DNA of 32,999 nucleotides, from positions 1 to 32,999 of the forward strand of contig NZ_CANLRP010000092.1 of NCBI RefSeq assembly GCF_947493425.1. Direction: 5' to 3'. This DNA comes from an uncultured Microscilla sp. (lineage in GTDB: Bacteria; Bacteroidota; Bacteroidia; Cytophagales; Microscillaceae). Within the stretch, counting starts at the first letter, position 1. Every line of letters begins with the position of its first letter. The translations under genes were made by a program, and so were the position numbers. The notes under the pieces are model-generated. The model saw nothing but the letters and a program-made list of their open reading frames with translations. It did no database searches and was not told the origin of the DNA. Positions 1 to 7,752 of the stretch are shown piece after piece.

Positions 1-114
1 GTCTACGGACTCCACACTCTGGACTAAATTACGAATGAGCGCAAAGCGACACTAAAAAACTATGGTCTACGGACTCCAAACTCTGGACTAAATTACGAAT
101 GGGCGCAAAGCGAC
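1..114. repeat. 50-bp direct repeat, two copies
   Basis: Bases 1-50 and 65-114 are the same 50-base sequence with two differences, separated by 14 bases. Each copy carries the core AAATTACGAAT. The stop codon of the leucine-rich-repeat gene (93-95, minus strand) lies inside the second copy, so the last few codons of that gene are made of repeat sequence. The left copy starts at the window edge, so the array may continue further left. Confidence 0.85.
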
Positions 115-1022
115 TTTCTTAGTTGGGCAATCTCCATTAGCGAAAGTTTGCTTTCGATCCAGTCTTGGTCTAATAGCCAACGTACATAGGGTTTGTCGTT
201 TTGCAATAGTTGAAAAGGCTGGTTTTTATATTTGCCAAAGTTGAGCGTACGGGCATCGTTCAGTATACTGATCTGAAATTTTTGGATAAAAGCGTCTATC
301 TCTTTGTAAGCTTGACCATGCTCATCAATCCGAAGGTTTTCGCCCCGTTTCTTTTTGTAGTTTTTGCCCAAATACATCCTGATCCGGTTTGCCTGCAAAA
401 ACTGATAGCTTTTCATAGTAATAAACTGTAAAGGATTGGGGTACAGCTCTATGCTCTGCAGGTAAGGCAGTTGCTCCAGGTTTTCTATCACCTTGATTTT
501 ATTTTTGCCCAGGCTCAAAAACTCAATTCCTCGCAAAAATTCCATATTTTCTATTTTATTGATACAATTGCCATTCAGGTACAAATGTTTAAGTTTGCCC
601 AAGTAATGTAGATTTTCTATCACTGAAATTTTGTTGTTACTCAAATCGAGCAATTGGAGATTACGAAGGCGATCCAGCCCTTCTATTTTGCTAATTTGGT
701 TTTTGGCGAGCTTCAGTGCTCTTATTTTTTCAGACACTATGTCAGTGCTTAATCGCGAAATACGGCGATTGTCCAAGGCTATTTCCTGAAGCTCTTCAAT
801 GGCTGTATGCGGGTAATTTTTACGGAATACCTCTATAAACGACTCCTCGGTAAAATCTTCTTGTGGCAATAAGCTTTGCAAAGCAATTTGTAGCTTGGGG
901 TCTACCTTGTCAGACAACCAGGGTTGATTGAGTAACCATTTTACATAAGGCAAATCATTTTTCAACTGGCTTACTGTGAGTCCTTTATATTTCCCGAAAG
1001 GGAGCGTGAGGTATTGTGACAT
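93..1022 (-). CDS. Leucine-rich-repeat protein flanked by two FGKYK/WLL modules
   Basis: Predicted 309-residue cytoplasmic protein with no signal peptide. Numbering from the ATG at 1022: residues about 7-35 form a module with LPFGKYKG...PYVKWLLNQPW, and residues about 260-289 repeat it as LNFGKYKN...PYVRWLLDQDW. Between them are four to five leucine-rich repeats of the SDS22 type (pattern IRALKLAKNQISKIEGL, LQLLDLSNNKISVIENL, LKHLYLNGNCINKIENM, IEFLSLGKNKIKVIENL). The flanking module resembles the short DUF3820-type segment found at the end of some exonucleases; this is a resemblance by eye only. SDS22-type repeats normally bind proteins, so a scaffold role is the reasonable guess. The frame is open upstream to a TTG at 1067, but ATG at 1022 begins directly before the first module and is preferred. 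The gene ends inside a direct repeat. Function unknown. Confidence 0.75.
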   Translation of the reverse strand: MSQYLTLPFGKYKGLTVSQLKNDLPYVKWLLNQPWLSDKVDPKLQIALQSLLPQEDFTEESFIEVFRKNYPHTAIEELQEIALDNRRISRLSTDIVSEKIRALKLAKNQISKIEGLDRLRNLQLLDLSNNKISVIENLHYLGKLKHLYLNGNCINKIENMEFLRGIEFLSLGKNKIKVIENLEQLPYLQSIELYPNPLQFITMKSYQFLQANRIRMYLGKNYKKKRGENLRIDEHGQAYKEIDAFIQKFQISILNDARTLNFGKYKNQPFQLLQNDKPYVRWLLDQDWIESKLSLMEIAQLRKSLCAHS

Positions 1023-1601
1023 GAATATTATTTTAAAATATGTAAGAATATCGTGAGCACTTGACAAGGTTTATAAAAGCCGCGCAATTTATGCAATCTG
1101 GCTGCACCAGTCAAGGTTTTTGGTTATTAGATTAGAGCCGGAAGTTAGTTTGAGAATTACGAATGACTGAATTACAAGTCTGAGAATTACGAATTGGGCG
1201 AAGCCATTCGTCAAAGGCAAAGATCCCTATAGTCGGTTTAATCATTCGTAATTGAACCACTCGTAATTCATCTTCTCATACCCTAATATTTATAACAAGT
1301 TGTAATAAAAAATCTTTTGTTAATAGACTGTTAAATTACTTTTGAAGCCTTGCCGAAGGTAGTAAAGAGCCGAAGGTTATTTGTAATAATGAGGCAATCT
1401 TTGCTAACTTGCTTGGATTATTATTGATCTTCAGACATATCAGTGGAGGTTTTACAATCATAGGACTGAATTACACAACCTTGCCAAAACAATATTGTCA
1501 TACAACTGCTTCATTGTAAACGATTTTGTCTGAGTGCTTACGCTTGCTATTGGGCAGCAAAGGTGCCAAAATAAACTTTATTAATCCAATCTGTATAACG
1601 A
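1023..1601. other. Noncoding region with AATTACGAAT repeats
   Basis: Divergent spacer of about 580 bases between the leucine-rich-repeat gene and the first amidohydrolase gene, so promoters in both directions are expected. I see no convincing ORF or RNA gene. Its main structure is a cluster of AATTACGAAT motifs and inverted copies at 1151-1275. No clean TAnnTTTG promoter could be placed with confidence. Confidence 0.6.
1151..1275. repeat. Cluster of AATTACGAAT direct and inverted copies
   Basis: TGAGAATTACGAAT occurs at 1151-1164 and 1181-1194. ATTCGTAATT and CTCGTAATTCAT follow in inverted orientation at about 1243-1270. The segment could therefore fold back on itself. The same core is present in the direct repeat at the left edge and in terminator stems at 7407 and 9238. 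Confidence 0.6.
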
Positions 1602-4600
1602 ATGAAACAAAAGTATCTGTTTTTAATGCTGATGTTGCTATGTACTACTATAGCACAAGCACAAGTAACTTACCCAGTAAACGGGGTAGCCGATAACCGC
1701 GAAGGTTATTACGCTTTTACCAACGCCACCATATACACCGATTACCAAACCAAGGTAGAGGGAGCTACCCTTGTCATACGCAATGGTAAGGTAACTGCGG
1801 TAGGCAAAGGAGTAAAAGTGCCTAAAGGAGCCACTGAAATCGACCTGAAAGGAAAATATATTTATCCTTCGATGATTGACCTCTACACTGGCTATGCGAT
1901 GCCTAAACCCAAACGAAGCCGAGGCTTTAGCTTTGCTAGTTTTGCGGCAAGCATCGACCAATTTATTTCTAAAAAAAAGGGGGCTTATAACTGGAACCAA
2001 ACCGTGTTGCCTGAAGTAAACGCCGAACAACTTTTTACGATTGACCAGAAACAGGCAAAAAAATGGAGGAAAATGGGCTTTGGCACAGTGCTTACTCACA
2101 AACAAGATGGGGTAATGCGTGGAACCGGAGCCTTGGTAACACTAGCAAACGGGCGCGACAACGAGTTGATACTGAAAGGACAAGCTTCTACCCACTACTC
2201 TTTTAGTAAGGGAAGCTCTACCCAACCTTACCCCAACTCTATGATGGGGACAGTAGCCTTGATTCGCCAAACAATGCTCGATGCTGACTGGTATGCCAAA
2301 GGAGGCAGTAAAAAAGAAAAAAACCTTTCGTTAGACGCATTCAATGCCACCAAAAAGTTGCCTGCCATATTTGAAGCCCGCAACTGGCAAGATGCCTTGA
2401 TTATAGACAAGGTAGCCAAAGAGTTTGGCAAAGAGTTTATCATTCGTGGCAGTGGCGACGAGTACCACCGTATTGCCGAAATAAAAGCCACAGGTGCTTC
2501 TTTTATCCTACCCTTACGCTTTCCAAAAGCCTTTAAAGTAGAAGATCCTCTGGATGCCGAGATGGTGTCGTTGGCACAAATGAAACACTGGGAGCTTGCC
2601 GCCACCAATCTGGCACATTTAGAAAAGGCCGGAGTCAACTTTGCACTTACTGCGGCGGGTAATCCTGCTTTCTGGAAAAACCTGAAAAAAGCTATAAAAA
2701 TGGGCTTGAGTGAAAAAACAGCGCTCAAAGCTTTGACGCATACGCCTGCTCAATTAATGAAAATGGACAACCAATTGGGTAGCCTCAAAAAAGGAATGTA
2801 CGCCAACTTTATCATTACTTCGGGCAACTTGTTTAAAGGAAAAAACAGTATTTACGAAAACTGGGTACAAGGCAAACGCTATGTGCTCAAAACAATGCCT
2901 ACGCTTGATTTACGTGGCGTATACGCCCTGACTTTGGGCACCAAAAGCGGCTATGAACTACACGTAAGCGGCAAGCCAGGCAGCCCTAAATTTGCAATTA
3001 AACAACCTGGCGACTCTACCAACACTAAAGTAAAAGGTAAAATGTCGGGAAGTCTGGTAACCTTGAGTTTTAATTTAGACAAGAAAAAGAAAGGTGCTTT
3101 AAAGACGCGTTTATCGGGTTGGGCAGCCGAAAAGAAGTTTGCCGGAACCGGAGAAGATGCTGAAGGTAAAACCATTGCCTGGGCTGCTACTTATAAAGGC
3201 AAATTGCCTCCTCCCCCCCAAAAGAAAGACAAACAAGGAAAAGGCAAGCAGGGAAAAGGTAAAAAAGGCAATAAGAAAAAGAAGCCCGCTGCCAAATCTG
3301 AAATGGGCGAAGTGATTTACCCATTTGTGGCTTTTGGCAACAAAGAAAAGCCTAAAGCCGAAGATATGCTCATTAAAAATGCGACCGTATGGACCAATGA
3401 GAAGGACGGCATACTTGAAAATACGGATGTATTGATCAAAAACGGTAAAATTGCCAAAATAGGTAAAAACTTGTCGGCAGGTGGTGCCAAGGTAGTAGAC
3501 GGCAAAGGCAAACACTTGACTCCGGGTATTGTAGACGAGCACTCGCATATTGCCCTGCGCAGTGTAAACGAAGGCTCTCAGTCTAACTCTGCTGAGGTAA
3601 GAATGGAAGACGTAGTAGACTCTGAAGACATCAACATTTACCGTCAGCTATCGGGTGGGGTTACAGCTGCCCAATTGTTGCACGGGTCGGCAAACCCAGT
3701 GGGTGGTCAATCGGCATTGATTAAACTTAAGTGGGGAGAAGCCCCCGAAAAACTGCTCATCCCTAACGCCGATGGATACATCAAATTTGCCTTGGGTGAA
3801 AACGTAAAACGTTCTCGTTATGGTTTTCTGGCACGAGGACGTTACCCTCAAACCCGTATGGGAGTAGAACAAGTGTTTGTAGATGCTTTTACCCGTGCCA
3901 AAGAATACAAAGCAGCCAAAGCCAAGGGTGGGGCGAGCTTTCGTAAAGACCTTGAGCTGGAGGCTATGCTGGAGGTAATGGAGAAAAAACGCTTTGTAAG
4001 TTGTCACTCTTATGTACAGTCAGAAATCAACATGTTGATGAAGGTAGCCGAACGCTTCAACTTCCGGATCAATACTTTTACTCATATTTTGGAAGGTTAT
4101 AAAGTGGCTGACAAAATGGCGAAGCACGGCGCAGGTGGCTCTACTTTTTCTGACTGGTGGGCATACAAATACGAAGTAAAAGATGCCATTCCTTACAATG
4201 CGGCATTGATGCATCAGGCTGGAGTAGTAGTGGCAATCAACTCTGATGATGCGGAGATGGCACGTCGCCTCAATCAAGAAGCCGCTAAAGCAGTAAAATA
4301 CGGGGGCGTACCGCAGGAAGAAGCCTTGAAAATGGTGACCTTGAACGCTGCCAAGCTGCTGCACCTCGACAAGCGCATTGGCAGTATCAAAGCGGGCAAA
4401 GATGCTGACTTGGTATTGTGGACTGCCAACCCTTTGTCTATTTATGCCAAAGCCGACAAAACCATTATTGAGGGGGCGGTATACTATGACGCCAAACAAG
4501 ACGAGCAAAAACGTGCTGAAGTGAAAAAAGAACGCACTCGTTTGATCAAAAAAATGATGAGTAAAGGTGGCAAGGGTGGTGGCAAGCGTCCTATTATGCG

Positions 4601-4718
4601 TCGTCAGCGCTTGTTGCATTGCGACGACTTGGGCGGTGAGCGTATCTTGTGGCACTTAAGCGGTGACCAAGACAAAGTGCATACCGAACAAGCCACTGAG
4701 CATAACCATAAGAGATAA
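1602..4718 (+). CDS. Secreted double-domain amidohydrolase, imidazolonepropionase-like
   Basis: 1038-residue exported protein with a signal peptide ending near residue 20 (LLCTTIAQAQ). It contains two amidohydrolase-type halves. The N-terminal half (about 25-440) has the usual beta-sandwich start and the closing AQLMKMDNQLGSLKKG segment, but the metal-binding HxH is replaced by DLYTGY (about 93-98), so it looks inactive. A small beta domain (about 440-535) and a very Lys/Gly/Pro-rich linker (about 535-566) follow. The C-terminal half has the full set of metal ligands: VDEHSH (H647, H649), H802, H828 and SDD (D882/D883). It belongs to the broad imidazolonepropionase-like group of metal-dependent hydrolases; the substrate cannot be read from sequence, though peptides or cyclic amides are typical. 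It is followed after 53 bases by two related genes in the same direction, probably one operon. Confidence 0.85.
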   Translation: MKQKYLFLMLMLLCTTIAQAQVTYPVNGVADNREGYYAFTNATIYTDYQTKVEGATLVIRNGKVTAVGKGVKVPKGATEIDLKGKYIYPSMIDLYTGYAMPKPKRSRGFSFASFAASIDQFISKKKGAYNWNQTVLPEVNAEQLFTIDQKQAKKWRKMGFGTVLTHKQDGVMRGTGALVTLANGRDNELILKGQASTHYSFSKGSSTQPYPNSMMGTVALIRQTMLDADWYAKGGSKKEKNLSLDAFNATKKLPAIFEARNWQDALIIDKVAKEFGKEFIIRGSGDEYHRIAEIKATGASFILPLRFPKAFKVEDPLDAEMVSLAQMKHWELAATNLAHLEKAGVNFALTAAGNPAFWKNLKKAIKMGLSEKTALKALTHTPAQLMKMDNQLGSLKKGMYANFIITSGNLFKGKNSIYENWVQGKRYVLKTMPTLDLRGVYALTLGTKSGYELHVSGKPGSPKFAIKQPGDSTNTKVKGKMSGSLVTLSFNLDKKKKGALKTRLSGWAAEKKFAGTGEDAEGKTIAWAATYKGKLPPPPQKKDKQGKGKQGKGKKGNKKKKPAAKSEMGEVIYPFVAFGNKEKPKAEDMLIKNATVWTNEKDGILENTDVLIKNGKIAKIGKNLSAGGAKVVDGKGKHLTPGIVDEHSHIALRSVNEGSQSNSAEVRMEDVVDSEDINIYRQLSGGVTAAQLLHGSANPVGGQSALIKLKWGEAPEKLLIPNADGYIKFALGENVKRSRYGFLARGRYPQTRMGVEQVFVDAFTRAKEYKAAKAKGGASFRKDLELEAMLEVMEKKRFVSCHSYVQSEINMLMKVAERFNFRINTFTHILEGYKVADKMAKHGAGGSTFSDWWAYKYEVKDAIPYNAALMHQAGVVVAINSDDAEMARRLNQEAAKAVKYGGVPQEEALKMVTLNAAKLLHLDKRIGSIKAGKDADLVLWTANPLSIYAKADKTIIEGAVYYDAKQDEQKRAEVKKERTRLIKKMMSKGGKGGGKRPIMRRQRLLHCDDLGGERILWHLSGDQDKVHTEQATEHNHKR

Positions 4719-4772
4719 AGTTATACCAGCACTTGGTTGTCAAATACCAGGTGCTCATAACCAAGAGATAAA
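4701..4772 (+). repeat. Structured intercistronic spacer: short direct repeats around a hairpin
   Basis: CATAACCATAAGAGATAAA (4701-4719, overlapping the stop codon) recurs as CATAACCAAGAGATAAA (4756-4772, touching the next ATG). Between them AGCACTTGG (4728-4736) can pair with CCAGGTGCT (4747-4755) with one non-Watson-Crick position. It sits exactly between two genes of a likely operon and could be an mRNA processing or stability element, or a footprint of the gene duplication. Confidence 0.55.
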
Positions 4773-6055
4773 TGATAAAAAAAATCACATTCATTTGGGC
4801 GCTCTTGTTGCTGGCGTGGCAAGCGCAAGCCCAAATACCTACCCCGGCAAAGCCTCAAAGTGCGCCTATAGTGCTGCAAGGGGGCATTATTCATGTGGGC
4901 AATGGGCAAATAATCAATAACGCGAGCATTCGCTTTGAAAAAGGTATCATTACCGAAGTGGGCACCAGTGTAAACACCTCTGGAGCCAGGGTGATCAATG
5001 TACAGGGCAAACATGTGTACCCAGGATTGATATTGCCCGACAACAACTTGGGTTTGCACGAAATAGGGGCGGTAAGGTCTACCTTAGACGTGAGAGAACA
5101 AGGTTTGTTTAACCCTGAAGTACGCTCGGTAGTGGCTTACAATACCGACTCGGAGGTAATCGCTACCTTACGCAGCAACGGTATAATGCTGGTGCAAGTA
5201 GTAGCAAATGGTCGCTTTATCGCAGGAACTTCGAGCATTATGGAGCTAGACGGCTGGAACTGGGAAGACGCGGTGCATACGATGGATGAGGGCATTCAAA
5301 TGCAATGGATTCCTCGTATGTACAGCGGACGGGGGCGAACTGTTCCCAACCGTCGATTCAAACAACAGCGCCGCGAGGCAGAAAATATGTTCCGACAGGC
5401 AAGTGCTTACGCCAAAATCGACAAACCCGCCAAAATAAACCTCAAATTTGAGGCAATGCGGGGCTTATTTGACGGCAGCAAAACCCTGTATTTATATGCC
5501 AATTTTGCCAAAGATATTGTAGAGGGTGTCACTTTTGCGAAAAAACATGGAGTAAAACGGATCGTTTTGGCAGATGGTACAGAGGCACTTAAAGTGGCAG
5601 ATTTTCTCAAGGAACATAACATTCCAGTGATTTTGCAACGCCTGCACCGTTTGCCGATGTATACAGGCACTGGAGTAGACCACCCCTATCGCTTGCCTTA
5701 CTTGCTCAAAAAAGCCGGGCTTACCGTGGGCTTGAGTTATGACAGCAGCGAACCAATGGGTGCCCGCAACTTGCCGTTTCAGGCAGGCACAGCGGCAGCT
5801 TATGGGCTCAACAAAGAAGAAGCGCTGCAGCTGGTTACCTTGAACAACGCCAAAATATTAGGGATTGACAAAAAGGTGGGAAGCCTGGAGAAAGGCAAAC
5901 AAGCTACCATTGTGGTGTCTAAGGGTGATTTGCTCGATATGTTGGGCAACAAAGTAGAGCACGCTTTTATTCAGGGCAAGCAATTGGATTTGCTCGACAA
6001 GCACAAATATTTGTACAAACTCTTTAAAAGTAAATATGATGCAAAGAAGAAATAG
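4772..6055 (+). CDS. Secreted amidohydrolase-like protein lacking metal ligands
   Basis: 427-residue exported protein with a signal peptide (WALLLLAWQAQAQ, cleavage near residue 20). It aligns well with the next gene and with the N-terminal half of the previous one: IVLQGGIIHVGNGQIINNAS, then HVYPGLILPDNNLG at about residues 81-94, and the closing VTLNNAKILGIDKKVGSLEKG. In active relatives the segment after PG carries HxH; here it reads LILPDNNLG, and the SDD metal-ligand segment is replaced by YDSSEP. It therefore appears to be a pseudoenzyme, perhaps a subunit or regulator of the active protein encoded at 1602-4718. The next reading frame overlaps its end. The amidohydrolase fold assignment is firm; the role is inferred. 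Confidence 0.75.
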   Translation: MIKKITFIWALLLLAWQAQAQIPTPAKPQSAPIVLQGGIIHVGNGQIINNASIRFEKGIITEVGTSVNTSGARVINVQGKHVYPGLILPDNNLGLHEIGAVRSTLDVREQGLFNPEVRSVVAYNTDSEVIATLRSNGIMLVQVVANGRFIAGTSSIMELDGWNWEDAVHTMDEGIQMQWIPRMYSGRGRTVPNRRFKQQRREAENMFRQASAYAKIDKPAKINLKFEAMRGLFDGSKTLYLYANFAKDIVEGVTFAKKHGVKRIVLADGTEALKVADFLKEHNIPVILQRLHRLPMYTGTGVDHPYRLPYLLKKAGLTVGLSYDSSEPMGARNLPFQAGTAAAYGLNKEEALQLVTLNNAKILGIDKKVGSLEKGKQATIVVSKGDLLDMLGNKVEHAFIQGKQLDLLDKHKYLYKLFKSKYDAKKK

Positions 6056-7364
6056 TATGCAAACATTCATTTGCGTTGTAGTATTGCTTTATGGAGTAGT
6101 ATTTTTGGCGCAAGCCCAAAGAATAAAACCAGCTGACCCGCAAAGTAGGCCTATAGTAATACAAGGAGCCACTATTCATGTAGGCAATGGGCAGGTAATG
6201 AATAACGCGAGTGTACGGTTCGAGCAAGGCATCATTACCGAGGTAGGCACCAGTATCAACACCAATGGTGCTCAGGTAATCAATGGCAAGGGCAAACACG
6301 TATATCCGGGCATTATTGCCCTCAACACTCCAGTAGGTTTGGTAGAGGTAAACGCGGTAAAGGCAAGTGTTGACCGCAGCGAACAGGGAAACTTTAACCC
6401 TAATGTACGGGCTCTTACCTCTTTTAACACCGACTCTGATGTGCTGCCTACTTTACGCTACACAGGGGTACTATTGGTAGAGGCTACTCCAGATGGAGGC
6501 ATTGTATCGGGTACTTCGTCGGTCATGGAGCTGGACGGTTGGAACTGGGAAGATGCCGTGCTCAAGGCAGATAACGCCATTCATATAAACTGGCCTGCAC
6601 GTTTTTCGCGAAGTCGTCGCAGGGGCACCCCTTTTGGGGGCAAAGCCAACAAACGCCGCCAACGAATCATTCATTTGTTGACCAACGCCATGCGTGAGGC
6701 CAAAGCCTATGCTACAGTAGCCAAACCAGCCAAAGTAAATCTTAAGCTGGAGGCAATGAGGGGTTTATTTGATGGCAGCAAAACCTTGTTTATTCACGCA
6801 AGTTATAGCAAAGACATTGTAGAAAGTGTTCAGTTTGCCAAAACCCACGGGGTACAAAAAGTAGGTATTGTAGGTGGTTATGATGCAGTCAAAGTAGCTG
6901 ATTTCCTCAAAGAACACCAGGTTCCGGTAGTGATCAATGCTACTCACCGTTTGCCGTTGATCAATCACCACGATGTAGCCTATGCTTACAAACTACCTGG
7001 CATGCTTGCCAAAGCGGGGGTACTTACGGGGCTTACCGTAGGCAATGAGCGCGGCATTAGTATGGCAGACCATGGCTGGAGGGTGCGTACTTTGCCTTTT
7101 CACGCAGGCACGGCAGCTGCTCACGGCTTGGGCACCGAAAAAGCAGTTGAGATGATTACCCTGAACAATGCCAAAATACTGGGGATTGACAAGCAGGTGG
7201 GGAGCATAGAAAAAGGTAAACAGGCTACTTTGTTTATTTCAAAAGGTGACGTGCTCGACATGCTGACCAACGACATAGAACACGCTTTTATCAGGGGTAA
7301 AAAGCTTATTCTGGATGACAAGCAACAGCAGTTGTACCGTCGTTTTAAGAAAAAGTATGATTAG
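6036..7364 (+). CDS. Secreted amidohydrolase-like protein, second inactive paralogue
   Basis: 442-residue exported protein closely related to the preceding gene; they share IVIQGATIHVGNGQ, VMELDGWNWEDAV, LEAMRGLFDGSKTL and TLNNAKILGIDKQVGS, which points to tandem duplication. The HxH position reads PGIIALNTPVGL (from about residue 91) and no His/Asp metal set is visible, so catalysis by the usual mechanism is unlikely. Two starts are possible. ATG at 6036 overlaps the upstream gene by 20 bases and gives MMQRRNS before the hydrophobic stretch. ATG at 6057 lies one base after the upstream stop and still leaves a complete signal peptide (CVVVLLYGVVFLAQAQ). Either implies translational coupling. 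A hairpin terminator follows at 7407. Confidence 0.75.
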   Translation: MMQRRNSMQTFICVVVLLYGVVFLAQAQRIKPADPQSRPIVIQGATIHVGNGQVMNNASVRFEQGIITEVGTSINTNGAQVINGKGKHVYPGIIALNTPVGLVEVNAVKASVDRSEQGNFNPNVRALTSFNTDSDVLPTLRYTGVLLVEATPDGGIVSGTSSVMELDGWNWEDAVLKADNAIHINWPARFSRSRRRGTPFGGKANKRRQRIIHLLTNAMREAKAYATVAKPAKVNLKLEAMRGLFDGSKTLFIHASYSKDIVESVQFAKTHGVQKVGIVGGYDAVKVADFLKEHQVPVVINATHRLPLINHHDVAYAYKLPGMLAKAGVLTGLTVGNERGISMADHGWRVRTLPFHAGTAAAHGLGTEKAVEMITLNNAKILGIDKQVGSIEKGKQATLFISKGDVLDMLTNDIEHAFIRGKKLILDDKQQQLYRRFKKKYD

Positions 7365-7406
7365 AGCTAAGTCAAAAAGGTATATAGTTTTTTTCAATGA
7401 CCAACT

Positions 7407-7443
7407 AAATTACGGGGTGCTGAGGCGCCTCGTAATTTTTTTT
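7407..7443 (+). terminator. Terminator after the amidohydrolase operon
   Basis: AAATTACG (7407-7414) pairs with CGTAATTT (7431-7438). The loop contains its own palindrome GAGGCGCCTC (7422-7431). A run of T continues to 7443. It lies 43 bases after the stop codon of the third amidohydrolase gene. Confidence 0.75.
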
Positions 7444-7598
7444 GTGCTGTGAACAAGGGATTTATTACTTCAAAAGTACCGTCATCGCCTCAGATCGTGT
7501 CTCCACGAGCTGACCAAAACCTTCAAAAATAATGTTCTCAGATGCTGTGATGAGGCGAAAGCTTCGTAATTTTTTTTGTATTGTGAACAAGGGATGTA
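7431..7598. repeat. Duplicated terminator tail, two copies
   Basis: CGTAATTTTTTTTG followed by a TGTGAACAAGGGAT segment is found at 7431-7461 and again at 7565-7595, with only two or three differences. GAGGCG precedes both. The second copy has lost the left stem arm and probably does not terminate efficiently. Confidence 0.6.
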
Positions 7599-7752
7599 CT
7601 AACCTCCCTATCACTACATTTTATTTATCATAGCATACAAGGTAAGTTTTGAGGCGATAAAAGGCAACATGAATAGAATAATCGCAGTATATTGCTATAG
7701 TGAGGAAATGCCTCATACAACTTATGCTAGTAATTCAAACAATACGTGATCA

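Larger units (their letters stand above)
7365..7752. other. Noncoding spacer with duplicated terminator-like segment
   Basis: 388 bases without a credible gene between the amidohydrolase operon and the next plus-strand gene. It holds a terminator at 7407-7443 and a second partial copy of that terminator tail at 7565-7598. No recognisable promoter could be fixed in front of 7753. Confidence 0.6.

Noticed and set aside
93..1022. Leucine-rich-repeat gene as part of a defence system
   Set aside because: No nuclease, ATPase, TIR or other effector neighbour is present; nothing beyond the repeat protein supports it.
3111..4655. Several long antisense ORFs inside the first amidohydrolase gene
   Set aside because: They are frame shadows; the plus-strand protein has a signal peptide and a full metal site.
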